43,995 nucleotides of DNA, taken from positions 1 through 43,995 of the forward strand of contig JAGWSV010000040.1 in assembly GCA_028869315.1 (NCBI GenBank), given 5' to 3'. The position numbers were made by a program, and so were the translations under genes. Under the pieces are notes generated by a model. The model was given only the letters and a program-made list of their open reading frames with translations. It had not been told where the DNA came from and made no database searches. Below, in pieces: positions 18,521-27,808 of the stretch. The DNA is from Rhodospirillales bacterium (GTDB lineage Bacteria > Pseudomonadota > Alphaproteobacteria > Acetobacterales > Acetobacteraceae). Position 1 is the stretch's first letter, and each line of letters starts with the position of its first letter.

Positions 18521-20406
18521 GCGGCGCCCGTCCCTCCGCCGTGTCCGGCACGCGCCGCAACCCCGCCGGGCGGAACGGCGCGACCTGCCGGATCCCGTGT
18601 CAGCGCCGCCACCATCAGGTCGTGCACGATCGGCGCCGCCGCCTCCGCGCCCTCATTGCCGTGCGCCACCACCACCGCGGCGGCGTAGCGCGGGGCGGCG
18701 AACGGGGCGAACGCCACGAACAAGGCGTTCGGCCGCAACTTCCAGGGCAGCTTGCTGGTGTGGAAGACGCCGCGCGCCCGCTCCACCCGACTCACATCCG
18801 CGACCTGGGCTGAACCGGTCTTGCCGGCCATGTGCACCCCGAGCGACGGCGGCAGCCGCTGGGCCCAGGCGGTGCCGCGCGGATTGTTCACGACGGAGAA
18901 CATGCCTTGCCGGACGGCATCGAGCAGCGGTTCGGGCAGATCGAGCAGCGGCCAATCCTCCGCCTTGCCACCTGGCAGCACGGTCGAACCCACCGTACGG
19001 GTCAGATGCGGCTGCACGGCCCGCCCGGTCGCCAGCCGCGCGGCGTAGGTGGCAAGCTGCAACGGCGTCACTTGCACGTAACCCTGGCCGATGCCGCTGA
19101 TCGCGGTATTGCCGAGCACCCACGGTCGGCCGTGCCTGTGGCTCCAGGCGCGGGTCGGCACCAGGCCGTCGGCCTGCAGCGGCAGGTCGATGTCGAGTCG
19201 GACCCCGAGGCCGAACCGATGCGCCGTCTCGGCGATGCGATCGATCCCGGTGAGCAGCGCCGTATGATAAAAAAACACGTCGCAGCTCTGCTCGATCGCC
19301 CCATGCAGGTCGATCGACCCGTGGCCCCCGTGCTTCCAGCAATAGAACAGCCGGTTGCCGAGCTTGAGGTAGCCTGGGCAGAAGAAATGGGTCGTCGTGG
19401 TGATCGCGCCGGCCCGCAGGCCGGCCAGCGCGACCGCCATCTTGAACGTCGAACCTGGCGCATAGACGCCGACGGTTGCCTTGTTGATCAGCGGCGCCCG
19501 CTCGTTGGTGACCCAGGCGCGCCACTGCGCCGCGGAAACGCCGGTGTCGAACAGGCCGGGATCGAACGACGGGGTCGATGCCATCGCCAGCACCTCGCCG
19601 TTGCGGCAATCAAGCAGCACGGCGCTCGCGCTCTCCCCGCCGAGCCGGTTCACCGCGACCTGCTGCAGTGCCGCGTCGATCGTGAGACCCACCGCATCCC
19701 CCGGCACGCCATCCTGGCGGGCGAGTTCGCGAATCACCCGGCCGTACGCGTTCACCTCCATCTGCACGGCGCCGGCGGTGCCGCGCAGGCTGCGCTCCCG
19801 GAAGCGCTCGACACCAGACCGGCCGACCCGCATGCCGGGCAGGGCCAGCGTGGGATCGCGCTGCACATCGGCGGGCGTCGGCGGAGCGACGTAGCCGACC
19901 AAATGGGCCAGGTCCGGGCCGAACGGGTAAACCCTGGTGTCCCCGACATCGACCACGATACCAGGCAGATCGGGCGCGGCGACCTCGATCGCGGCCATCT
20001 GCTCCCAGGTCAGGAAATCACGCACCAATACCGGAATGAAGCGCCGGTTGCGGACCACGTCGCGGCGGATGCGGGCACGCTCGCGTGGCGCCAAGGGCAC
20101 GATACGGGAAAAGCCGTCCAGCGTGCGGTTCACGTTGCCCGCCCGCTCGGCGATCAGCAATGCCCGCCAGTTCTTCTTGTTGTCGGCGAGGACGGTGCCG
20201 AACCGGTCGACAATGCGCCCGCGCACCGGCGCGATCATCCGCAGGCTGACGCTGTTCTGCCGCGCAAGCGTGGCATAGCGACCGCCTTCGGCAACTTGTA
20301 CCTGGTAGAGCCGGGCGCCGAGCAGCCCGAGCAATGTCGCCTGTCCGCCGAGCGCCAGCAGGGCACGGCGGGTGAAGACCCCCGAGCGGCGCGCCTCGCG
20401 GCGCAT
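18517..20406 (-). CDS. mrdA: Penicillin-binding protein 2 (peptidoglycan D,D-transpeptidase)
   Basis: The class B PBP that crosslinks peptidoglycan during elongation. It has 629 residues with one N-terminal membrane anchor (about 13-34), a pedestal domain opening with APVRGRIVDRFG, and the transpeptidase domain. Catalytic motifs are S319-T-F-K322 (YAPGSTFKMAVAL), S374-C-D376 (EQSCDVFFYHTAL) and K529-T-G531 (MAGKTGSAQV). A conserved C347-like pair occurs in FFCPGYLKL and FYCWKHGGHG, as in other PBP2 proteins. It begins 1 nt after the mreD stop and overlaps rodA by 4 bp. The last 30 residues are a Gly/Ala/Arg-rich tail. Confidence 0.96.
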   Translation of the reverse strand: MRREARRSGVFTRRALLALGGQATLLGLLGARLYQVQVAEGGRYATLARQNSVSLRMIAPVRGRIVDRFGTVLADNKKNWRALLIAERAGNVNRTLDGFSRIVPLAPRERARIRRDVVRNRRFIPVLVRDFLTWEQMAAIEVAAPDLPGIVVDVGDTRVYPFGPDLAHLVGYVAPPTPADVQRDPTLALPGMRVGRSGVERFRERSLRGTAGAVQMEVNAYGRVIRELARQDGVPGDAVGLTIDAALQQVAVNRLGGESASAVLLDCRNGEVLAMASTPSFDPGLFDTGVSAAQWRAWVTNERAPLINKATVGVYAPGSTFKMAVALAGLRAGAITTTTHFFCPGYLKLGNRLFYCWKHGGHGSIDLHGAIEQSCDVFFYHTALLTGIDRIAETAHRFGLGVRLDIDLPLQADGLVPTRAWSHRHGRPWVLGNTAISGIGQGYVQVTPLQLATYAARLATGRAVQPHLTRTVGSTVLPGGKAEDWPLLDLPEPLLDAVRQGMFSVVNNPRGTAWAQRLPPSLGVHMAGKTGSAQVADVSRVERARGVFHTSKLPWKLRPNALFVAFAPFAAPRYAAAVVVAHGNEGAEAAAPIVHDLMVAALTRDPAGRAVPPGGVAARAGHGGGTGAA

Positions 20407-20407
20407 C

Positions 20408-20980
20408 TCAGGCCCGCTCCGGCGCCGCGAGGTCGCGGTGTGCGCGCCCGAACGGGATCGCCAGGGCGGGGTAGAGCGCTGCCGTCAACACCGCCTGGAA
20501 CGCCGCCGGCGCGAGTGGCAGCAGCCGAAGAATGAGCAGCGACGCAAGCCCCCACATGACCGCCGCCGCGGCGGCGGCAAAACCGGTGAAGACGAGCCAG
20601 ACGGGCAGGAACCCCTGCCGCGCCAGCCCGCGCCGCCACCGGGCGCAGAACGCGTGGGCCAGCAGCAGGGTGAGCACACCGGTGCCCAACGGCAACCATC
20701 CCAGCAGGTCGAGCAACAGGCCGATCAGGAACACGGCCAGCGGTGGCATCCCGCTCGGGCGGAAGACCGACCAGAAGAACACCGCGATCATCGTGACCGC
20801 CGGCAGCAGGGCCGCCTGGTCGGGGATCCCGAACGGCGCGTTGCTCGCCAGCATCAACAGCACGGTGCTGGTGACCGGGAAAGCCCGTCGGGCGAAGCCG
20901 TCGAGACGCCGCCAAATCCCGGGGCGGGGACGGATGCCTGGGGCGCGGCCCACATCGACCATCACCGCGCCCTTGCTCAA
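20408..20980 (-). CDS. mreD: Rod shape-determining protein MreD
   Basis: The inner-membrane component of the elongasome. It has about 190 residues with five or so hydrophobic segments (for example PAVTMIAVFFWSVFRP, LAVFLIGLLLDLLGW and VWLVFTGFAAAAAAVMWG). The segment PSGMPPLAVFLIGLLLDLLG is the conserved heart of the family. The frame starts at a TTG that overlaps the mreC stop (TTGA); the first ATG is six codons later (20962). I prefer the TTG because of the coupling, but cannot exclude the ATG. It is followed after 1 nt by mrdA. Confidence 0.9.
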   Translation of the reverse strand: MSKGAVMVDVGRAPGIRPRPGIWRRLDGFARRAFPVTSTVLLMLASNAPFGIPDQAALLPAVTMIAVFFWSVFRPSGMPPLAVFLIGLLLDLLGWLPLGTGVLTLLLAHAFCARWRRGLARQGFLPVWLVFTGFAAAAAAVMWGLASLLILRLLPLAPAAFQAVLTAALYPALAIPFGRAHRDLAAPERA

Positions 20981-21849
20981 CCCGGCCGCGGACCGCCGGG
21001 GGACGCAGGCGGCGCAGCGACGGCCTCCGGCGCGGACAGGCCGGCCAGGCCGCCCGCGACGATCTGCACCATGCCCAGGCGGCCAAGATCGGCGCCCGGC
21101 ACCACCTCCGGCACGTTTGCGGCCGTGTAGTGCACGGTGCCGATCGGGAGGTCGGGCGGGAGAGAGCCGGCGATCCCCGCGGTGACCACCTGCTGGGCCT
21201 CGCGTGGCGCCGCCCCCGACCAGAAGATCAACCGCGGCCGCGATCCGTTGGTGCCCACCATGATCGCGCGGCTGCCGCTGCCCTCCAGCAGCACGGGAAT
21301 GCGGCTGTTCGGGTCCGTGATCAGCAGCACCCGCGCCGAGCGGCTGCCCACGTCGGTCACCCGTCCGACCAGGCTACCGTCGGACAGCGCGATCTGCCCT
21401 TTGCGGATGAAATGATTGGGGCCGGTCGACAGCAGAACCGCGCGCGCGAACACGCCGCCGGCATCGGCGACAACCCGGGCGGTGACAAACTCGGGGGCCG
21501 GCGAAGGGATCCAGTGCAGGTCCGCCTCCAGCGCGCGCGTGCGTGCCGCCAAGGTCAGCGCTACCGCCTGCCAGTGGCGCAGCCGCGCGTTCTCCGCGCG
21601 CAGGCGCGCAACCTCGGCATCCAGCGCAAACAGGCCGGTCACATCCTCGACCCCGGCCCGCACGTTCGCGAGCGGGCCGGCCAGGGTGGCGTAGATCGGC
21701 GCCAGCGCGTCCGCGAGCGATATGCGGGCCCGCTGGGCAGCCATGACGTCGAGCTTGCCGAGCAGGATCACCCCGAACGACACGGTGAACAGCACCGGAA
21801 GCGTGAGCTTGGCCAACGCCTGTCGCAGCGGGATCGACAGCCGGATCAT
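20977..21849 (-). CDS. mreC: Rod shape-determining protein MreC
   Basis: The periplasmic scaffold that links the MreB cytoskeleton to PBP2. It has 290 residues: a cytoplasmic start, one membrane helix (about 16-33), a coiled coil (about 72-100, with ALDAEVARLRAENARLR) and two beta-domains. The beta-domains contain GRVTDVGSRSARVLLITDPNSRIPV (seen in parts) and the WSGAAPREAQQV region. The last 20 residues are Pro/Ala/Gly-rich. It lies 94 bp after mreB, across a spacer with a 12-bp tandem repeat, and its stop overlaps the TTG start of mreD. Confidence 0.95.
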   Translation of the reverse strand: MIRLSIPLRQALAKLTLPVLFTVSFGVILLGKLDVMAAQRARISLADALAPIYATLAGPLANVRAGVEDVTGLFALDAEVARLRAENARLRHWQAVALTLAARTRALEADLHWIPSPAPEFVTARVVADAGGVFARAVLLSTGPNHFIRKGQIALSDGSLVGRVTDVGSRSARVLLITDPNSRIPVLLEGSGSRAIMVGTNGSRPRLIFWSGAAPREAQQVVTAGIAGSLPPDLPIGTVHYTAANVPEVVPGADLGRLGMVQIVAGGLAGLSAPEAVAAPPASPGGPRPG

Positions 21850-21895
21850 CGTTCCTCACAGCCTGCAGCAGCCGGGACGCCAGGCGCCCGAGGGG

Positions 21896-21938
21896 GTGCC
21901 CAGGGAAGTGCCCAGGGAAGCGCCCAGCGGGGCGCCCA
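21896..21938 (+). repeat. 12-bp tandem repeat in the mreB-mreC spacer
   Basis: Two identical units GTGCCCAGGGAA (21896-21907 and 21908-21919) are followed by a diverged unit GCGCCCAGCGGG (21920-21931) and a partial unit GCGCCCA (21932-21938), about 3.6 copies in all. It lies in the transcribed spacer between mreB and mreC. The function is unknown; it may be simple slippage or may affect mRNA structure. Confidence 0.7.
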
Positions 21939-21943
21939 CAAGC

Positions 21944-22987
<1,044 letters not shown>

Positions 22988-23300
22988 TCAGGAAACCTTT
23001 TAGCAGCGAGGCGGCCCGGAAGAGCGGGAGCGTTTGGAGAGGGGGAGGAATTAACCGCGCTCGGGGGGGACCACAAGAGCAAGCTGCAAGCCTGCTTCGG
23101 CCTGGGACCTTGTGCCCGCTCGGACGATCAGGCCAATCGCGCCGCCTGGCTCGGTTCAGGCGCCCTGCACCGCCGCTTGGCGCCCATCGCCGCCCGCCCA
23201 TTGCCGAGCCCCAATTCCCTCCCCGCTTCGATCTCCACTGGCGCGGGGAAGGCCGATCGTGTTGAGTGCCGGCTCAGCTTTGCGGGTTGGAAGTCTGACG
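22988..23300. other. 313-bp divergent promoter region (mreB / small lipoprotein)
   Basis: No gene is evident. The stretch separates mreB (minus) from the small lipoprotein gene (plus) and must hold both promoters. A run of seven G residues lies near 23061-23067. On the minus strand a TTGTGG is followed at 17 nt by TAATTC, a weak promoter candidate for mreB. Confidence 0.4.
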
Positions 23301-23525
23301 ATGGCCCGACGCCTGTCCGTCTTGGTGCTTTTGATCGGTCTGGCAGGTTGCGGCGCCTCGCCGCGCGCGCTCGGCCTGACCGGTGCGCAACCGAAAGTCC
23401 CGCCGAGCCCGGCAGGAGACAGCACGCTCAGCGTGCCCGGGCTGCCGCAACCGGGCGGCGCGGCCGCCACCGGGTTGAGCCCCGACGGGACCGGAACCGG
23501 TGTCCGCTACTACGGGAGCCCCTGA
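23301..23525 (+). CDS. Small lipoprotein of unknown function
   Basis: A 74-residue product with a clear lipoprotein signal: MARRLSVLVLLIGLAGC, lipobox LAGC, so Cys17 would be lipidated. The mature 58 residues are rich in Pro, Gly, Ser and Thr with no predicted fold, and end in GVRYYGSP. The start is the ATG next to the positively charged n-region; the upstream open frame is not protein-like. It stands alone between the mreB promoter and petA. The family is not one I can name; similar tiny lipoproteins with an aromatic C-terminal end occur in alphaproteobacteria. It may be a LptM-like or envelope-stress protein, but that is speculation. Confidence 0.65.
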   Translation: MARRLSVLVLLIGLAGCGASPRALGLTGAQPKVPPSPAGDSTLSVPGLPQPGGAAATGLSPDGTGTGVRYYGSP

Positions 23526-23681
23526 TCCGACAGAAGCCCCTCCGTCAACCGGGGCGACTGCCTGGATCCATGGCGGAGGCACGGACCGCCGGCGGCGGCG
23601 ATGCGGCCTGACCGCACGCGCGCCGCCACCACATACCGTCCGCCGGCGCCTCGGACCATTCAGCCGGCGGGGGCCGTACGC

Positions 23682-24332
23682 TTAAAGCTGAACCACCCCG
23701 CTGAGCGAGAAGCTGACGCCGGCAGGGTTCTGGCCGACCCGAACGGTCTTCGGGTCGAGGAAATGGTACGGCGGGACCGGCAGGTTATAAGGTGCCGGGA
23801 CGTTCTGATACACGCGCCCGGCCAGGTCGTATTTGGACCCATGGCAGGGGCAGAGATAGCCGCCGGGCCAGTTCGTCACCGGTTCGGTCGGGTCGGGCTT
23901 CGGCAAGTACTCCGGCAGGCAGCCGAGATGGGTGCAGATGCCGACCAGCACCGCCAGTTCCGGCTTGACCGAGCGATGCCAGTTCTTGGCGTACGCCGGC
24001 TGCTGCTCCACGGCGGAACCGGGATCGGCAAGGCGCGCTTCGTCGGCCTTGTTTTTCAGGGTCGCCACCATCTCCGCCGTACGATTGACGAACAGGATCG
24101 GCATCCCGCGCCAGCGGACGATGATCTGCTGGCCAGGCTCGATCTTGCCCACGTCGATGTCCATCGGCGCCCCGGCCGCGATGACGTCGGCCGCCGGATT
24201 CATGGAATCGATGAGGCTCCAGGCGACGGCGGCGGTGCCGATTGCCGCGAAGGCACCGGTCACGAGCCCAAGGAAATCGCGACGGCTCGCGCCGTCCGGC
24301 TGGTCATGGCCGTTGGACGTAGTGGAGGACAT
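23682..24332 (-). CDS. petA: Ubiquinol-cytochrome c reductase iron-sulfur subunit (Rieske protein)
   Basis: Carries electrons from ubiquinol to cytochrome c1 in the bc1 complex at the cytoplasmic membrane. It has 216 residues: a Tat-type start (SRRDFLG), one membrane anchor (about 23-42), a hinge and the Rieske head. Cluster ligands are C133/H135 (GICTHLGC) and C161/H164 (CPCHGS), with C138-C163 as the expected disulfide. It ends with FSLSGVVQL. The cytochrome b and c1 genes that normally follow are not here; the next minus-strand DNA belongs to mreB. The ATG has a GGGAGA ribosome site. The divergent neighbour is a DinB-fold gene. Confidence 0.95.
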   Translation of the reverse strand: MSSTTSNGHDQPDGASRRDFLGLVTGAFAAIGTAAVAWSLIDSMNPAADVIAAGAPMDIDVGKIEPGQQIIVRWRGMPILFVNRTAEMVATLKNKADEARLADPGSAVEQQPAYAKNWHRSVKPELAVLVGICTHLGCLPEYLPKPDPTEPVTNWPGGYLCPCHGSKYDLAGRVYQNVPAPYNLPVPPYHFLDPKTVRVGQNPAGVSFSLSGVVQL

Positions 24333-24476
24333 CGGGCATCGTCTCCCTTCGGGCAGATCGTCGGGTCACGGGCGGGCCGAAACCACCCTGGCCAAGCCTT
24401 GCGGCTCCATGCGCCGTCATGGTCTGCTGTGCCCTACGAGGTCAAGAGGGGACGGTGGGGTCGGAGGACGGAACGC

Positions 24477-24986
24477 ATGATCAGCCCGGCTTATGTCCGC
24501 ACCATGGCCGCCTACAACTCGGAGATGAACCGCCGGCTCTACACCGCCGCATCGCGGATTCCGGACAATGCCCGCCGCGCCGAGCGGGGGGCGTTCTGGG
24601 GCTCGCTGCACGGCACCCTCGCCCATCTGGTCTGGGCCGATCAGTATTGGATGTCCCGCTTCGACGGCTGGGAACGCCCGCCGGCGCGGATCACCGCCAG
24701 CGCGGGCATGATCGAGGATTTCGATACCCTCTCCGCCGAGCGGCGCCGCATCGACGACGGCATCGAAGCCTGGGCCATCCGGGTGGACGAAGCCTGGATC
24801 GCGCAGGACCTGCTCTGGGACAGCATGGCCGCACGGCGGCAGATCCGCCAGCAACGCGGCTTCCTCGTGACCCATTTCTTCAACCATCAGACCCACCATC
24901 GCGGGCAGGCGCATGCGCTGCTCACGGCCTGCGGCGGGGCCACCGGCGACACCGACCTCGTGCTGGTCGTGGAGGCGCCGCAATAG
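24477..24986 (+). CDS. DinB-family (YfiT-like) four-helix-bundle protein
   Basis: A 169-residue putative metal-dependent enzyme or thiol-transferase relative. The DinB fold has three histidine ligands on a four-helix bundle: here H in SLHGTLAHLVWADQYW and two in FFNHQTHHRGQAHALL. The last motif (N-H-x-x-H-H-R-G-Q) is diagnostic. GGAGGA lies 8 nt before the ATG, which settles the start. It stands alone, divergent from petA. The reaction is unknown; some relatives use mycothiol or bacillithiol, which proteobacteria generally lack. Confidence 0.88.
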   Translation: MISPAYVRTMAAYNSEMNRRLYTAASRIPDNARRAERGAFWGSLHGTLAHLVWADQYWMSRFDGWERPPARITASAGMIEDFDTLSAERRRIDDGIEAWAIRVDEAWIAQDLLWDSMAARRQIRQQRGFLVTHFFNHQTHHRGQAHALLTACGGATGDTDLVLVVEAPQ

Positions 24987-25527
24987 CGGCGCGCGCCGGC
25001 GTGGCGGGGCCGATCGGACCCGCGTCCCGCCCTTGGTCCAGCCGATTGCGTCGCCGTGGTCCTCCGAGCCTTCGAAGCCGGGGAAGGCGGACAGGCGCCC
25101 GGCAGACGCCTGCGACGCCGCGCGCACCCGCACCCTGATCGACAGGCGATCGATCCCGGCCACGGGCACCATGGCCGTCCTCCCGGCGATGCCGCCCCCT
25201 CTCCGGTATGCTTGGGATCGGAAACATTCCGGACGTGTCCGTGCCCGCTTGGCGGGGGCGGCGCGCGGAATGAAAGGCGCACCCGACTTCCGCCGGCTTA
25301 CTTGTATGCCGATGCCGTGCACCCCAGCCGGCCAGCCGCGGGAACGCGCGCCGCGCGATCCCGGCGCGGCCGCACCCGGCCAGCCCGCCACATCCGATCC
25401 ATAACAGACCATACCCATGCCGCACGCGCCGGCAAACGCGTTCCGGCCCAGGCGACCACACCCTTGGAGACATTGTGCGGCCGCCCTATCGTGCCGCCCA
25501 CCCGCGCTTCCGCAAGGACATGCCGAT
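24987..25527. other. 541-bp region without a supportable gene
   Basis: Between the DinB-fold gene and the PhyH-type dioxygenase. Long open frames run through it on both strands, but they are antisense continuations of neighbouring genes or have Arg/Pro-rich composition with no recognisable family. No tRNA, strong hairpin or clear promoter pair is visible. The final 30 bp contain the AAGGA ribosome site of the next gene. Confidence 0.45.
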
Positions 25528-26352
25528 ATGCTTTCCTCCGCCGATGTCGCCGCCTACCACCGCGACGGCTTCCATTTTCCGGTGCCGATCCTCACTCCCG
25601 CCGAAGCCGCCGCCTACCGCGCCAGGCTGGAGGCGGTCGAGGCCGCGCAGGGCGGACCGCTGAAAGCCGAGATGCGGCACAAACCGCACCTGCTGTTCCC
25701 CTGGCTGAATGAACTGGTGCGCCACCCGCGCATCCTGGATGCGGTGGAGGACCTGCTTGGCCCGGACCTGCTGTGCTGGAGCTCGACCTTCTTCATCAAG
25801 GAAGCCGCCGACCGCGGGTTCGTTTCCTGGCACCAGGACGCGACCTACTGGGGCCTGAGCGCGCCCGACGTGACCACGGTGTGGCTCGCGCTGACCCAAG
25901 CCAACCGCGCGAACGGCTGCATGAAATTCGTCGCCGGCACCCATGCCCGGCAGGTCGGCCACCGCGACACGTTCGACCCCGACAACCTGTTGACCCGCGG
26001 ACAGGAGTTGGAGGTGACGGTGGACGAGAGCGAGGCCGTGCTCGCCGAACTGGCACCGGGCGAGGCTTCGCTCCACCACGTCATGCTGTTCCATGGATCG
26101 GAGCCCAACCGCTCGGACGACCGCCGCATCGGCTTCGCCATCCGCTACATTCCGACCCATATCCGCCAGATCGCCGGTGCGCGCGACAGCGCCACCCTGG
26201 TGCGCGGGGAGGATCGGTACGGCCATTTCGACCCCGAGCCCGCCCCGTCGGCCGACCTCGCGCCCGAGGCGCTGGCGCTGCACGCGGCGATCATGGAGCG
26301 TCAGCAGAGAGTGCTGTACCGGGGCACCGACCGTGACCGGTTCCGGGACTGA
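25528..26352 (+). CDS. Phytanoyl-CoA dioxygenase (PhyH) family oxygenase
   Basis: A non-heme Fe(II)/2-oxoglutarate-dependent oxygenase of 274 residues. The iron triad is visible as H-x-D in SWHQDATYWGL and the distal His in LHHVMLFHGSEPN, followed by RIGFAIRYIP with the 2-oxoglutarate-binding Arg. The ATG was chosen for its AAGGA site; conserved sequence (VAAYHRDGFHFPV) starts within ten residues. It is followed 75 bp later by a DadA-like flavoenzyme on the same strand. Members hydroxylate varied small molecules, from acyl-CoAs to amino-acid derivatives; the neighbour hints at an amino acid or amine substrate but does not prove it. Confidence 0.85.
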   Translation: MLSSADVAAYHRDGFHFPVPILTPAEAAAYRARLEAVEAAQGGPLKAEMRHKPHLLFPWLNELVRHPRILDAVEDLLGPDLLCWSSTFFIKEAADRGFVSWHQDATYWGLSAPDVTTVWLALTQANRANGCMKFVAGTHARQVGHRDTFDPDNLLTRGQELEVTVDESEAVLAELAPGEASLHHVMLFHGSEPNRSDDRRIGFAIRYIPTHIRQIAGARDSATLVRGEDRYGHFDPEPAPSADLAPEALALHAAIMERQQRVLYRGTDRDRFRD

Positions 26353-26427
26353 CCGGCGCGGGACCTGCCTCGTTGGCGCGGGCCGGGATGCCCGGCCGTT
26401 TGCACGCTCCGGCCTGAGCCGCACCTG

Positions 26428-27711
26428 ATGCCCGCGGCGCAACCGCTCCACGCCGTGGTGATCGGCGCCGGCATCGTCGGGGCCGCCACGGCCGTCGAAC
26501 TCCTGCGCGACGGGCATCGTGTCACGATCGTCGAACCGGGCGAGCCGGGCGGCACGCAGGCCGCCAGCTATGGCAACGGATGCTGGCTCAGCACGGCCTC
26601 GGTCGTGCCGATGTCGGCGCCCGGGATCTGGCGCAAGGTGCCGGGGTGGTTGGCAGATCCGCTCGGGCCGCTGACGATCCGCTGGCGCTACCTGCCGCAC
26701 ATGCTGCCCTGGCTGGTTCGCTTCCTGCTGGCCGGTGCGACGGAACACCGCGTGATGGCGACGGGACGCGCGTTGCGTCCGCTGATCGCCGACTGTCCCG
26801 AACGGCATCGCCGGCTGGCCGAGGAGGCCGGAGTGGGGGATCTGATCCAGGGTCAGGGCTTGCTCTATGTTTTCCCCTCCCGGGCCGAGTTCCTGGCGGA
26901 GCGCCTGGCCTGGCAGGTGCGTCAGGAGACCGGCATCGCCTGGACCGAACTCGACGCCGACGCGCTGCGCCAGTTCGAGCCGGCGCTGGACCGCCGCTAT
27001 GGCTTCGGTGTGTTCATCGAGCATGGCGGGCATTGCCTCGACCCCGGCGCCTATGTCGCGGCTTTGGCTGCGCATGCCCGGTCGCTTGGCGCCGCGCTGC
27101 ATCGCGGCCGTGCCACCGGGTTCCGCATCGAAGCCGGCCGGCTGCGTGCCGTGCTGACCGCGGCCGGCGCGATTGCCGCCGATCGGGCGGTGATCGCCGC
27201 CGGCGCATGGTCGGGCGCCCTGGCCGCCGCGGCCGGGGACCGCGTGCCGCTGGAGACGGAGCGCGGCTATCACGCCGTGATCGAAACCCCCGACGTCGCG
27301 CCGCGCCACCCGGTGATGCCGTCGGACGGCAAGATGTCGATCACCCACATGGCCCACGGCCTGCGGTTGGCGGGACAGGTCGAATTGGCGGGGCTGGACG
27401 CCGCGCCCGACTGGCGACGCTCGGGCGTGCTGCGCGATTTCGCGCTGCGCCTGTTCCCGGGCCTGCCGCGCGATCTGCCCGAGGCCCGGGTGAAGGTCTG
27501 GATGGGCCATCGCCCCTCGATCGCCGATGGACTGCCCTGCATCGGCCCCGCAAGCGGCTGCGCGGATATCGTGCATGCGTTCGGTCACGGGCATATCGGC
27601 CTGGCGGCGGGAGCGATGACCGGCCGCCTGGCGGCCGACCTCGTGGGCGGCAGGCCGCCCGTGATCGATCCGGCGCCTTATCGGCCCGGACGGTTTCGTC
27701 GCCGCGGATAG
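26428..27711 (+). CDS. FAD-dependent oxidoreductase, D-amino-acid dehydrogenase (DadA)-like
   Basis: A 427-residue flavoenzyme of the DAO/GlyOx fold. The Rossmann FAD motif VVIGAGIVGAATAVELL sits at the N-terminus, ending with the acidic residue in VTIVEP. The DadA-type segments are SYGNGCWLS, the long central substrate domain, TERGYHAVIE, VWMGHRPSIADGLPCIGP and FGHGHIGLAAGAMTGRL at the C-terminus. Related enzymes oxidise D-amino acids or other small amines with electron transfer to quinone rather than O2. The ATG is the first in frame; no strong ribosome site is seen. It probably forms a unit with the PhyH-type gene. Confidence 0.86.
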   Translation: MPAAQPLHAVVIGAGIVGAATAVELLRDGHRVTIVEPGEPGGTQAASYGNGCWLSTASVVPMSAPGIWRKVPGWLADPLGPLTIRWRYLPHMLPWLVRFLLAGATEHRVMATGRALRPLIADCPERHRRLAEEAGVGDLIQGQGLLYVFPSRAEFLAERLAWQVRQETGIAWTELDADALRQFEPALDRRYGFGVFIEHGGHCLDPGAYVAALAAHARSLGAALHRGRATGFRIEAGRLRAVLTAAGAIAADRAVIAAGAWSGALAAAAGDRVPLETERGYHAVIETPDVAPRHPVMPSDGKMSITHMAHGLRLAGQVELAGLDAAPDWRRSGVLRDFALRLFPGLPRDLPEARVKVWMGHRPSIADGLPCIGPASGCADIVHAFGHGHIGLAAGAMTGRLAADLVGGRPPVIDPAPYRPGRFRRRG

Positions 27712-27808
27712 CCCTTGCATTGCAGCGGGTTTATTCGCGCACCCGCAGCCCCGATCCGTGCTAGCCTGCTACAGGTGTTGCAGGCTGCCATTGAGGAGAT
27801 GTCTGAGA

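Noticed and set aside
25486-27720. A 744-codon minus-strand open frame over the PhyH and DadA-like genes
   Set aside because: It is the mirror of two genes with clear catalytic motifs; its sequence has no family resemblance and is typical of GC-rich antisense frames.
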